Numbered from the stretch's first letter, positions 1-6,752 are shown. The stretch: 9,659 nucleotides of DNA from Peptococcaceae bacterium (GCA_900756555.1 CAAEKP010000157.1:1-9659), one strand, 5' to 3'. Numbers and translations are program-made. The notes: a model not told the origin generated them from the sequence alone.

Positions 1-655
1 ACCAGATAGCAGGTATCAGCAGCGCAGGCAGCATATTCAATGTTTTGCAGTCTTTTAGCCCCAGAATGCCGATGCCGGAGCTGGCGATAAGAACGCCGCC
101 AATGATGGAAACTTCTGTGAGCAGTTCTGGTGATAAAAAGGCAGCCAGAAAGCCTGCGCCCAGATAAATACTGCCCTGCCAGAGAAACAGCACTATGGCA
201 GCGAGGGCGATACCGATGCCGTAAGTGGAGGCCAGTACCATGGAAGTTACAAAGTCCAGTGTGGCGTTGGTGAGCAGATAGGTGTGGTCATCGTACAATG
301 CACTCTGAATTGGCCCCAGAATAGAAAGTGTGCCGATGCAGAACAGCAGCACGGAAGTGGACAGCCCCTGCGCTAATTGCGATGTGCCAAATTTTCCGGC
401 CAACTGCTGAAAACATCCGTCAATATTAAGCATCACGCCAATCAGACTGCCCAGCGCCAGACTGATGATGAACAGCACGGGATATTGGCTGTTGGGCATA
501 TTGCTGACTACAGCGTTAATGCCCAGTGCGGTGGCCGCCAGCCCCATGGCGGTGTACAGCGTGTTTTGATATTCTTCTTTGATTCCTTTGCGCACTACGC
601 TGCCAATCAGGCTGCCGGCGATAATGGTGACGGTATTGACAATAGTTCCTAGCAT
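1..655 (-). CDS. DUF554 family (YdfK/YqgA-like) membrane protein, C-terminus cut by window edge
   Basis: Reading the minus strand from the ATG at 655-653 gives 218 codons without a stop to the window edge. The protein begins MLGTIVNTVTIIAGS, the typical DUF554 start, and carries a GTLSILGPIQ segment near residue 108 that is also typical. Hydrophobic stretches lie at about 2-21, 34-49, 58-76, 99-117, 136-158, 162-177 and 183-201, so it is a polytopic inner-membrane protein. The family is usually about 230 residues long, so only a short tail should be missing. An AAGGAG ribosome binding site lies about 11 bases before the ATG, supporting this start. The biochemical role of the family is not established; it is often listed as a possible transporter. 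It is transcribed away from folC, and nothing in its sequence links it to folate. Confidence 0.88.
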   Translation of the reverse strand, partial: MLGTIVNTVTIIAGSLIGSVVRKGIKEEYQNTLYTAMGLAATALGINAVVSNMPNSQYPVLFIISLALGSLIGVMLNIDGCFQQLAGKFGTSQLAQGLSTSVLLFCIGTLSILGPIQSALYDDHTYLLTNATLDFVTSMVLASTYGIGIALAAIVLFLWQGSIYLGAGFLAAFLSPELLTEVSIIGGVLIASSGIGILGLKDCKTLNMLPALLIPAIW

Positions 656-700
656 AAATAATGTCGCTCCTTTGTTGTTAAAAAATATGTAGTGACTTTT

Positions 701-728
701 ATTATAGCAGATAAACTAAGGGTGTACA
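701..728 (-). promoter_or_regulatory. Predicted sigma-A promoter of the DUF554 gene
   Basis: On the minus strand, TGTACA (728-723, four of six matches to TTGACA) is followed after 16 bases by a perfect TATAAT (706-701). This gives a leader of roughly 40 bases before the ATG at 655. The -35 hexamer is self-complementary and also fits the divergent folC promoter. Confidence 0.6.
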
Positions 729-751
729 GAAAAATAAGGGCGTGATACAAT
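723..751 (+). promoter_or_regulatory. Predicted sigma-A promoter of folC, sharing the -35 hexamer
   Basis: TGTACA at 723-728 is followed after 17 bases by TACAAT at 746-751 (five of six matches to TATAAT). Transcription would start near 758, leaving a leader of about 50 bases before the folC ATG at 808. The -35 is the same palindromic hexamer used by the opposite promoter, so the two promoters probably cannot be occupied together. Confidence 0.5.
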
Positions 752-769
752 AAAAGTTACAGAATTTTT

Positions 770-786
770 GGATAAATAGTTTATCC
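770..786. promoter_or_regulatory. Perfect 7-bp dyad in the folC leader (possible operator)
   Basis: GGATAAA (770-776) and TTTATCC (780-786) form a perfect inverted repeat around TAG, just downstream of the predicted folC start of transcription. The three-base spacer makes a DNA-binding site at least as plausible as an RNA hairpin. I do not recognise it as the site of a known regulator. Confidence 0.35.
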
Positions 787-807
787 GATGATAAGGATTG
801 TGGCATT

Positions 808-2121
808 ATGAATTACGAGGAAGCATTGACATATATCAATCAATTGAGCAAGAAGGGTATTTCTCTGGGGCTGGAACGCATGGAGCAGTTGTTGACTTTG
901 CTGGGTAACCCACAGGAAGGACTGCGCTGTATTCATGTGGCTGGCACCAACGGCAAGGGTTCTGTGTGCGCTTTTTTGAACAGTGCGCTGCGGCAGGCAG
1001 GACTGCGAGTGGGACGTTACAGTTCGCCCACGCTGTATGATTATCGGGAGCGCATCCAGATTAACGGTGTAAACATTGGCAAAGATGATTTGGCGGCGTT
1101 GCTGACAATCGTTCAGCAGGCTTGCCGGCAAATGGCGCAGCAGGGACAGGAAACGCCCACTGTTTTTGAAGTGGAAACGGCGTTGGCTTTTTTATATTTC
1201 CAACAGCAGCGGTGCGACTATGTATTGCTGGAGGTGGGTTTGGGCGGCCGTCTGGATTCCACCAATGTGATTCAACAGCCGGTATTATCAGTAATCACAG
1301 CAATCAGTCTGGATCACACCGTATTGCTGGGTGATACGTTAGCCGCTATTGCCGCGGAAAAGGGCGGCATTATTAAAGCGGGCTGTCCTGTGGTGCTCAG
1401 TGCACAGCAGCCGGAAGCGTTAGCCGTGTTATTGGAGCGATGTAAAGCTTGTGGTGTGCAGCCCATGCAGGTGGATGCAACGAAATTGCAGGCGGAAGAT
1501 TGGAGCCGGCAGAGCCAGCGGTTTTCCTATGGGCGCTGGGAGCATCTGACCATTGGTCTGTTGGGCGATTATCAGCGGATGAATGCGGCTACCGCTTTGG
1601 AAGCGCTGCAATTTTTGCAGCAACGGGAGCCAGCCCTGACTGATGCCGTGATTTATCAGGCTTTAGCGGAGGCGCGTTGGTCTGGTCGGTTTGAGATAAT
1701 TTTGCAGCGTCCGTTGTTTATTGTAGATGGCGCGCACAATCCGGCGGGTGCTCAGTCATTGGCACAGACATTGAAGCAGCACTTTTGTGATAAAATTAAT
1801 GCTAAAAAAATATGGCTGCTGATGGGCGTGTTTGCCGATAAAGATTATCAGCAGATTGGACAAATTTTGAGTTCATGCAGTAATACAATTTTCTGCTTTC
1901 AGCCTGCGGAAGTGCGTGGATTGGATTCCGCAGCATTGGCTGCGGCGATGCAGCCGTACTACACGCATATTGTGGATGCGCAGACTGCGGCTCAGGCGGT
2001 GCAGCAGGTGCTGGCGGAAGCTGCGCCTGATGATGTGATTGTGTCCTTTGGCTCATTATCCACCATCAAAGCAGTGCAGGATGCCGTACAGCAGTGGGAG
2101 GTGCAGCATGAAACAAACTAA
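808..2121 (+). CDS. folC: Bifunctional dihydrofolate synthase / folylpolyglutamate synthase (FolC)
   Basis: FolC is a cytoplasmic ATP-dependent ligase. It adds glutamate to dihydropteroate and then extends the glutamate tail of folates. The 437-residue length is normal. Visible motifs are the P-loop GTNGKGS at residues 46-52, LLEVGLGGRLD at 140-150, SLDHT at 167-171 followed by EKGGIIK at 184-190 (metal and carbamylated-lysine region), LLGDYQRMNA at 251-260, and VDGAHNP at 307-313, which opens the carboxy-terminal Mur-ligase-like domain. The region usually written SPHL reads SPTL here (73-76). The ATG at 808 has AAGGA at 793-797, ten bases upstream. The gene overlaps the next gene by 14 bases, implying coupled translation. 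It is GC-rich (35 of 60 bases at 961-1020), like folP and unlike the block after 2669. Confidence 0.95.
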   Translation: MNYEEALTYINQLSKKGISLGLERMEQLLTLLGNPQEGLRCIHVAGTNGKGSVCAFLNSALRQAGLRVGRYSSPTLYDYRERIQINGVNIGKDDLAALLTIVQQACRQMAQQGQETPTVFEVETALAFLYFQQQRCDYVLLEVGLGGRLDSTNVIQQPVLSVITAISLDHTVLLGDTLAAIAAEKGGIIKAGCPVVLSAQQPEALAVLLERCKACGVQPMQVDATKLQAEDWSRQSQRFSYGRWEHLTIGLLGDYQRMNAATALEALQFLQQREPALTDAVIYQALAEARWSGRFEIILQRPLFIVDGAHNPAGAQSLAQTLKQHFCDKINAKKIWLLMGVFADKDYQQIGQILSSCSNTIFCFQPAEVRGLDSAALAAAMQPYYTHIVDAQTAAQAVQQVLAEAAPDDVIVSFGSLSTIKAVQDAVQQWEVQHETN

Positions 2122-2605
2122 TATGAGCCGTGTGGAGGCTATTTTACAGGATGAACGTTTCCGTTACGGTGTGCAGCGTATTAACGAATTGGAGCAGCAG
2201 CGCGTTTTTTGCCGGCACGGATTGGATCATCTGCTGGATGTGGCCCGCATTGCGTGGATTATGGCATTAGAGCAGCAGTTGCCACTGCCCAAGGATATTA
2301 TATATGGTGCGGCGCTGCTGCATGATCTGGGACGGTATCGGCAGTATGAAGCGCAGATTCCTCATCATCAGGCCAGCGCAGAGTTAGCCGCGGAAATTTT
2401 ACCGGCTGCGCAATACAGTGCAGCGGAAGTGGCGATCATCATTGCAGCCATTCAGCAGCACAGCGCCGATGGACAGGCGCAGGAACAACAGCTGGCGCAG
2501 ATTTTGTATCAGGCTGACAAACTGAGCCGCAACTGTTTTCAGTGTGCCGCCCAACAGGATTGCAAATGGCCGGAAGAAAAGCGCAATAAAACGGTTTTGT
2601 ATTGA
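2108..2605 (+). CDS. HD-domain metal-dependent phosphohydrolase, in the folate gene group
   Basis: The 165-residue protein has an HD-domain pattern: H37 and H41 (RHGLDH), the HD pair H72-D73 in LLHDLGR, H86-H87, H118 and D137 in QADKLSR. Such proteins are cytosolic, bind one or two divalent metals and hydrolyse phosphate esters, often of nucleotides. The substrate cannot be read from the sequence. The tail carries C143, C146 and C152, perhaps a metal site. I chose the ATG at 2108 because GGGAGGTG at 2096-2103 precedes it at good spacing; an in-frame ATG at 2123 lies too far from that site. The start lies inside the end of folC, so the two are translationally coupled. From memory, HD proteins of this type recur beside fol genes in Bacillota, which suggests a pterin or nucleotide role. 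No terminator is visible between it and the LysR gene. Confidence 0.85.
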   Translation: MKQTNMSRVEAILQDERFRYGVQRINELEQQRVFCRHGLDHLLDVARIAWIMALEQQLPLPKDIIYGAALLHDLGRYRQYEAQIPHHQASAELAAEILPAAQYSAAEVAIIIAAIQQHSADGQAQEQQLAQILYQADKLSRNCFQCAAQQDCKWPEEKRNKTVLY

Positions 2606-2668
2606 TGTGAAAGGATGTAAGATTGAAGTTAAGATCCAGTGTATAGGATTGGATAACAGGAGAATTTT

Positions 2669-3571
2669 ATGCAAATTAAACAGTTTGAGTATGTGCGAGA
2701 AATTGCAGCATGCAAATCTATTACGCAAGCTGCGCAAAAATTATATGTCTCACAACAAGCTTTAAGTGAGGCTCTGAAATTATTGGAGGGTGAACTTGGG
2801 TTTCAGATTTTTGAACGCTCTAATAAAGGTGTGTCACCAACCAAAGCCGGAGAAAAATTTTTGCAAGATTTAGATGGCATTATGGCTGTTATTTATAGCT
2901 GGAAAGAACTTGCGGAAGAACAGCAGAAATACAAGACCATCAAAATTTTAGTGCAATATTTACTCAGTGATCTATTGGTAAATGTAGAATTCCTGGAATG
3001 GTTGAATTCTCTGAAATATGTAGATATTGAATGGGAAACGGATAATGCAAAACAAGTAATTGATTTAGTAGCGCAAAGGCAATTTCACCTTGGAATACTA
3101 CATTTATTTCAGGATAGTGTATTGTGTAGCCATTTGGAACAATTGAAAGAATCTTCTAGTTTGGTTGTGAAAAAAGTGATGGACAGTAAAATGGCGATTG
3201 CCTTACGCGCGGATGATGCCTTAGCTACGAAGAAAATGATTGGTATTTGTGATTTGCATGGAAAACAGGTTGTACAGAATCGAGCTTTTGGAGAAAACTC
3301 CTATATCGTGAATGTGGTACGATGCACAGGTATTGAAGAACGGCTTCTTCCACAATCGGTAAATGTTTTAGAATACGTGTTGCAGCATGAAAACACAATC
3401 TCTTATTTACCGGAATTTATTTTGCGAAGCAATATGCATGTAAAAAACGGAAAAATAGTGATTGGATATTTGGAGCAGGATTTAGAATGCGCGCTTTACT
3501 TTGTTTATCCACGAGTTATTGCAGAACAAGAAGTGGTGAAGAAATTAGAGCGTTATTTTTTGGGATATTAG
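2669..3571 (+). CDS. LysR-family transcriptional regulator
   Basis: The 300-residue length is standard for LysR regulators. The winged helix-turn-helix fills about residues 1-60: FEYVREIAACKSITQAAQK, then LYVSQQALSEALKLLE and the wing FERSNKGVSPTKAG. A weakly conserved effector-binding domain spans about 90-300. Such proteins bind DNA as tetramers and respond to small, often acidic, ligands. AGGAG at 2658-2662, six bases before the ATG, fixes the start. It is AT-rich (18 of 60 bases G+C at 2941-3000), in contrast with the preceding folC-HD pair. It ends in a strong terminator and lies immediately upstream of, and on the same strand as, the ASST and SLC13 genes. It is therefore the natural candidate for controlling them, although LysR genes are more often divergent from their targets. 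The ligand is unknown. Confidence 0.93.
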   Translation: MQIKQFEYVREIAACKSITQAAQKLYVSQQALSEALKLLEGELGFQIFERSNKGVSPTKAGEKFLQDLDGIMAVIYSWKELAEEQQKYKTIKILVQYLLSDLLVNVEFLEWLNSLKYVDIEWETDNAKQVIDLVAQRQFHLGILHLFQDSVLCSHLEQLKESSSLVVKKVMDSKMAIALRADDALATKKMIGICDLHGKQVVQNRAFGENSYIVNVVRCTGIEERLLPQSVNVLEYVLQHENTISYLPEFILRSNMHVKNGKIVIGYLEQDLECALYFVYPRVIAEQEVVKKLERYFLGY

Positions 3572-3596
3572 GCCACCTTTTGGAGGTGGCTTTTTT
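3572..3596 (+). terminator. Rho-independent terminator of the LysR gene
   Basis: GCCACCT (3572-3578) and AGGTGGC (3584-3590) form a 7-bp stem with a 5-base loop, followed directly by six T residues. It starts one base after the TAG stop codon. It separates the regulator from the ASST-SLC13 transcript, which therefore needs its own promoter. Confidence 0.9.
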
Positions 3597-3637
3597 ATTA
3601 CAAGGAAATACCTGTGAAGAAAACCAAAAGAACCTGT

Positions 3638-3666
3638 TTTTCAGCAACATATTATATATATATAAT
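3638..3666 (+). promoter_or_regulatory. Predicted promoter of the ASST-SLC13 operon
   Basis: TTTTCA (3638-3643) is followed after 17 bases by a perfect TATAAT (3661-3666). The -10 lies inside the AT-rich palindrome at 3649-3668. The run contains other TATA-like hexamers, so the exact start is uncertain. The predicted leader is about 40 bases long. Confidence 0.5.
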
Positions 3667-3693
3667 ATAAGTATAAAATTTATATTATATATA
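3649..3693. repeat. AT-only palindrome overlapping a long inverted repeat at the ASST promoter
   Basis: Positions 3649-3668 form a perfect 20-bp palindrome made only of A and T. Its right half overlaps a second perfect inverted repeat, with 14-base arms at 3657-3670 and 3680-3693 around a 9-base spacer. The two structures use the same bases and so exclude each other. They cover the predicted -10 and the whole early leader, ending four bases before the ribosome binding site. They may be an operator, a DNA cruciform or a weak leader hairpin. Confidence 0.7.
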
Positions 3694-3697
3694 AAAC

Positions 3698-3706
3698 AAG
3701 GGGGAG
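3698..3706 (+). promoter_or_regulatory. Ribosome binding site of the ASST gene
   Basis: AAGGGGGAG ends seven bases before the ATG at 3714. The next gene in the operon has nearly the same G5-containing site, AAGGGGGA at 5165-5172. The pair looks like a signature of this module; the fol genes use AAGGA and AGGAGG instead. Confidence 0.75.
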
Positions 3707-3713
3707 TTTCATT

Positions 3714-5159
3714 ATGGGTATTCCAAGCGTGTTTCCAACAGGGACAACAATTTATAATCCGGAGAAGTGTTGGAGTGGTTATACACTGATGCCAATTAAA
3801 AAAGTAGGTGCGGTGTTGATTGATATGAACGGAAATGTGGTGAAAGTGTGGAAAAACTTTCAGGGCTTTCCAAACAAGTTGCTACCTGGCGGCTATGTGA
3901 TGGGCAGTTTAGGTGTACGTGATGCCAATTTTTCTTATCAGGATCAGACAGATGTAGCACAACTGGACTGGGATGGAAATGTCGTGTGGAAATTTGATCA
4001 TAAGGAATATATTGAAGATGAGGGGTATGCACCACGGTGGATGGCACGACAGCATCATGATTACCAACGGGAGGGCAATCCAGTTGGTTATTATGTACCT
4101 AATATGGAGTGTAAAACGGACAGCGGCAATACATTAATTTTGTGTCATACTGATACATACAATAAACGAATTTCTGATAAACGTTTGTTAGATGATACAA
4201 TCATTGAAGTGGATTGGGAAGGTAACATTGTTTGGGAATGGCATGTAAGCAAGCATTTTAGTGAATTGGGTTTCTCAGAAGCGGCTAAGAATGTATTGTT
4301 CCGAAACCCGAATCAGCATTTTACTCAGACAGGTGAAATGAGTGACTGGATGCATATCAATTCTATGAGTGCATTGGGACCCAATAAATGGTATGATGCC
4401 GGCGATGAACGATTTCATCCAGATAATATTATTTGGGACGCGCGTGAATCTAATATCATAGCAATTATCAGTAAAAAAACAGGGAAAATTGTGTGGCAGA
4501 TTGGTCCTGATTTCACATTGACAAAAGAATTGCGTGCTATCGGACAAATTATTGGGCAACATCATTGTCACATGATTCCAAAAGGATTACCTGGTGCAGG
4601 TAATATTTTAATTTTTGATAACGGCGGTTGGGCAGGTTATGGTTTGCCTGATAGGATGAGTAAAGATGGCACGAAGGTAGATATTCGTGATCATTCCCGT
4701 GTGTTGGAATTGAATCCTGCAACATTAGAAGTAGAGTGGAGCTTTATAGCCAGCGATGCAAAAGGTGGCATGATGCCACTAGTAGTAAACAGTGAATTTT
4801 ATAGCCAACTGGTCAGTTCGGCGCAGAGATTGCCGAATGGCAATACTTTGATTACAGAAGGTTGCTTTAGCCGTTTGTTTGAAGTTACGCCAGAAAAAGA
4901 AATTGTATGGGAATATCGTGCTCCTTTTGATGAAGTGGGCATTCCAATGATTTACCGCGCGTATCGTTATCCGTATAGTTATGTGCCACAGTTAGAAAAA
5001 CCAATAGAGATTCCGCTGGAGAAAATCAATAATATGACTTTTCGGGTGCCGGGCGCTGCGTTAGGTATGTTAGACAATATTACAGAAGTACCAGAAGCAT
5101 TGGGTTACACTTCTGCTATAGCTGCTTGTGTTACAAACGATGAAGATGAAAAAAGATAA
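3714..5159 (+). CDS. Cytosolic arylsulfotransferase (ASST) family six-bladed propeller protein
   Basis: ASST enzymes move a sulfuryl group from one phenolic sulfate to another phenol without PAPS, through a sulfated histidine. Six blade-closing motifs are visible: DMNGNVVKVW (37-46), DWDGNVVW (85-92), DWEGNIVW (167-174), KKTGKIVW (254-261), NPATLEVEW (334-342) and TPEKEIVW (392-399), fitting a six-bladed propeller. By my alignment from memory with E. coli AssT, H115, H214, N216, R244 and H283 match its H252, H356, N358, R374 and H436, the last being the sulfated residue. The 481 residues lack a signal peptide, the amino-terminal beta domain and the disulfide loop before the catalytic histidine, and no dsb genes are present, so it should be cytoplasmic. 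About twelve extra residues lie between N216 and R244. It is 21 bases upstream of the transporter gene and AT-rich (17 of 60 bases G+C at 4141-4200). The donor and acceptor are unknown. Confidence 0.88.
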   Translation: MGIPSVFPTGTTIYNPEKCWSGYTLMPIKKVGAVLIDMNGNVVKVWKNFQGFPNKLLPGGYVMGSLGVRDANFSYQDQTDVAQLDWDGNVVWKFDHKEYIEDEGYAPRWMARQHHDYQREGNPVGYYVPNMECKTDSGNTLILCHTDTYNKRISDKRLLDDTIIEVDWEGNIVWEWHVSKHFSELGFSEAAKNVLFRNPNQHFTQTGEMSDWMHINSMSALGPNKWYDAGDERFHPDNIIWDARESNIIAIISKKTGKIVWQIGPDFTLTKELRAIGQIIGQHHCHMIPKGLPGAGNILIFDNGGWAGYGLPDRMSKDGTKVDIRDHSRVLELNPATLEVEWSFIASDAKGGMMPLVVNSEFYSQLVSSAQRLPNGNTLITEGCFSRLFEVTPEKEIVWEYRAPFDEVGIPMIYRAYRYPYSYVPQLEKPIEIPLEKINNMTFRVPGAALGMLDNITEVPEALGYTSAIAACVTNDEDEKR

Positions 5160-5180
5160 ACTAGAAGGGGGAAAATCGCG

Positions 5181-6644
5181 ATGAAAAATATGAAAAAGCT
5201 TGGGTGTATTTTATTGGGCATTGGCATTATGCTTGCCGGTTTTTTATTGCCAGCTATGGGTCCGGTAACGGAAGTGGGCATTAAAGTAGCATTTATTTTC
5301 CTTGGCACATTATTTTTATGGTCTACTGTTGGCGGGCCATGGGTGAGCTTGTTGGCAATCGCTTTGGTAGGTTTGAGTGGTTATACAGAAAATTTTGCCT
5401 CAGCTTTTACGAAAGCCTTTGGGGATGATGGATTTATTCTTTGTATGTTGGCGTTTATTTTGTTTGGCGGTGGACTTACTGCATCAAAAAGCATGGAGTA
5501 TGTTACTAAATATATTTTGACAAGAAAATTTATTGCGGGGAAACCTTATATCATGTTGGCTACTATTGGGATTTGCTCGTTTTTGCTGGCCTTTGTGGTG
5601 AATCAGATGGTATCGGCAATTATTATGTTTTCTATCGTGGCTGCAATTTGCAAGACGGTGGGAATAGAGCACGGTAAAGATAAAATATGGATTTATATGT
5701 TTGGTATGATTTTTTTAGGTGCAGGGATTGGTCAGCCAGGTTTTGTATATAAAGGAATCGGTTTGGCGTTAATTCGGGTATTTACAACGGTAGCAGAAGG
5801 TAGCGCAACCATCAGTGCTAACGGCTATATGTTGTACAACATTATAATGTCTATGTTATTGTTAGGTGTATTCCTGCTATTGATTAAGTTTGTATTCCGT
5901 CCTGATGTGAGCAAACTGAAAAGTATTACTGTGGAAAGTATTGAACAGGCTAGTGTATTACCGCCAATCAATAGTGCCCAGAAGGCATATTTGTGGATGT
6001 TACTGGCTTTTTTATTGATGACAATTTTGCCAACTATGGGACCGCTGGCCAAAATGCCAATGTTCGGAATTTTAAGAATTGTCAGTGTGTTGGGTGTATT
6101 GGTATTTTGGATTGTTATTTTTGCCATTACCAAAGTTGATGGGAAACCACTCTTAAATATTCAGCAGGCTGCTGGACAAGGCATTGTTTGGAACGTATTG
6201 TTGATGATCGCAGCAGGTTTAATGTTGGGAACTGCAATAGGAAATCCAGAACTGGGTATTATTGTAGTTATGAAACAATTTTTAACGCCACTGTTAGCAG
6301 GGAAACCAACATTGGTTGTAGTATTTATCATTTTCTTAGTAGCAATGCTTATTACAAACTTTGCAGTGAACGCTGCAATGGCAATTGCGTTGATGCCAGT
6401 AGTAGTAGCTTGCTCGGCTCAGCTTGGTCTAAATCCGGCACCAATTGCATTGGGTGTTATGATGATTTGTTTTATTGCCATGATGACACCAGCTGCTTCT
6501 CCGCTGGCAGCACTTTGCTATGGGGAAGATAAATATTATACGCCAAAAGAAATTCAAAGTTATGCGATTATATTGAGTTTCTTAGCGGTAATTTTGTTTA
6601 CTTTTATTGGTTATCCATTAGCAAGTATATTAGTGAATATTTAA
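5181..6644 (+). CDS. SLC13/DASS-type (ion transporter superfamily) anion permease
   Basis: The 487-residue protein is strongly hydrophobic, with about a dozen membrane segments in two related halves. This fits the SLC13/DASS group of sodium-coupled or exchange carriers for dicarboxylates, citrate or sulfate. The two substrate and sodium motifs, SNT in well-studied members, appear altered: VNQ (residues 140-142) in the first half and TNF (392-394) in the second, with the asparagines N141 and N393 kept. MTPAASP (435-441) resembles the conserved segment after the second motif. A hydrophilic loop lies around 240-268. AAGGGGGA at 5165-5172 precedes the ATG at 5181 by eight bases; an in-frame ATG at 5190 is possible. 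Only 21 bases separate it from the ASST gene, so the two form one operon. I infer that it carries the ASST substrate or product, or sulfate. The family is likely; the substrate is not known. Confidence 0.85.
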   Translation: MKNMKKLGCILLGIGIMLAGFLLPAMGPVTEVGIKVAFIFLGTLFLWSTVGGPWVSLLAIALVGLSGYTENFASAFTKAFGDDGFILCMLAFILFGGGLTASKSMEYVTKYILTRKFIAGKPYIMLATIGICSFLLAFVVNQMVSAIIMFSIVAAICKTVGIEHGKDKIWIYMFGMIFLGAGIGQPGFVYKGIGLALIRVFTTVAEGSATISANGYMLYNIIMSMLLLGVFLLLIKFVFRPDVSKLKSITVESIEQASVLPPINSAQKAYLWMLLAFLLMTILPTMGPLAKMPMFGILRIVSVLGVLVFWIVIFAITKVDGKPLLNIQQAAGQGIVWNVLLMIAAGLMLGTAIGNPELGIIVVMKQFLTPLLAGKPTLVVVFIIFLVAMLITNFAVNAAMAIALMPVVVACSAQLGLNPAPIALGVMMICFIAMMTPAASPLAALCYGEDKYYTPKEIQSYAIILSFLAVILFTFIGYPLASILVNI

Positions 6645-6670
6645 AACATTTGTATAATTAAAATAAAAAT

Positions 6671-6695
6671 GGAAACGGGGGACTTAATTGTTTCC
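6671..6695 (+). other. Hairpin 1 between the SLC13 gene and folP
   Basis: GGAAAC (6671-6676) pairs with GTTTCC (6690-6695) around a 13-base G-rich loop. A TATAAT at 6653-6658, without a convincing -35, could start a short transcript just before it. The hairpin lacks a T-run, so it is not a terminator. Its role is unknown. Confidence 0.4.
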
Positions 6696-6697
6696 TG

Positions 6698-6722
6698 AAA
6701 GTTAGTATGAAAAACTAACTTT
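6698..6722 (+). other. Hairpin 2 between the SLC13 gene and folP
   Basis: AAAGTTAGT (6698-6706) and ACTAACTTT (6714-6722) form a perfect 9-bp stem with a 7-base loop. Only a short T stretch follows, within the stem end, so it is at best a weak terminator. It lies two bases after hairpin 1 and three before hairpin 3. Confidence 0.5.
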
Positions 6723-6725
6723 TGG

Positions 6726-6752
6726 GAGGACAGTTTATAGTCCTCTGTTTTT
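6726..6752 (+). terminator. Rho-independent terminator after the ASST-SLC13 operon
   Basis: GAGGAC (6726-6731) and GTCCTC (6740-6745) form a 6-bp stem with an 8-base loop, followed by TG and five T residues. It lies about 80 bases after the SLC13 stop codon and upstream of the folP promoter, so it should insulate folP. It could also be the terminator arm of an attenuator if a promoter near 6653 is real. Confidence 0.7.

Noticed and set aside
2039..2107. Longer amino terminus for the HD protein
   Set aside because: It would overlap folC by over 80 bases without a binding site, while the ATG at 2108 has GGGAGGTG at proper spacing.
2544..2765. 73-codon plus-strand reading frame across the HD-LysR junction
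   Set aside because: It runs out of frame through the ends of two well-supported genes and shows no domain.
6188..6532. 114-codon plus-strand reading frame inside the SLC13 gene
   Set aside because: It is an out-of-frame shadow; the overlapping frame encodes conserved membrane segments.
6709..6718. AAAAACTAA motif resembling the 3' end of a preQ1 riboswitch
   Set aside because: The required upstream stem and C-rich loop are absent, and these bases are paired in a perfect 9-bp hairpin. The downstream gene is folP, not a queuosine gene.
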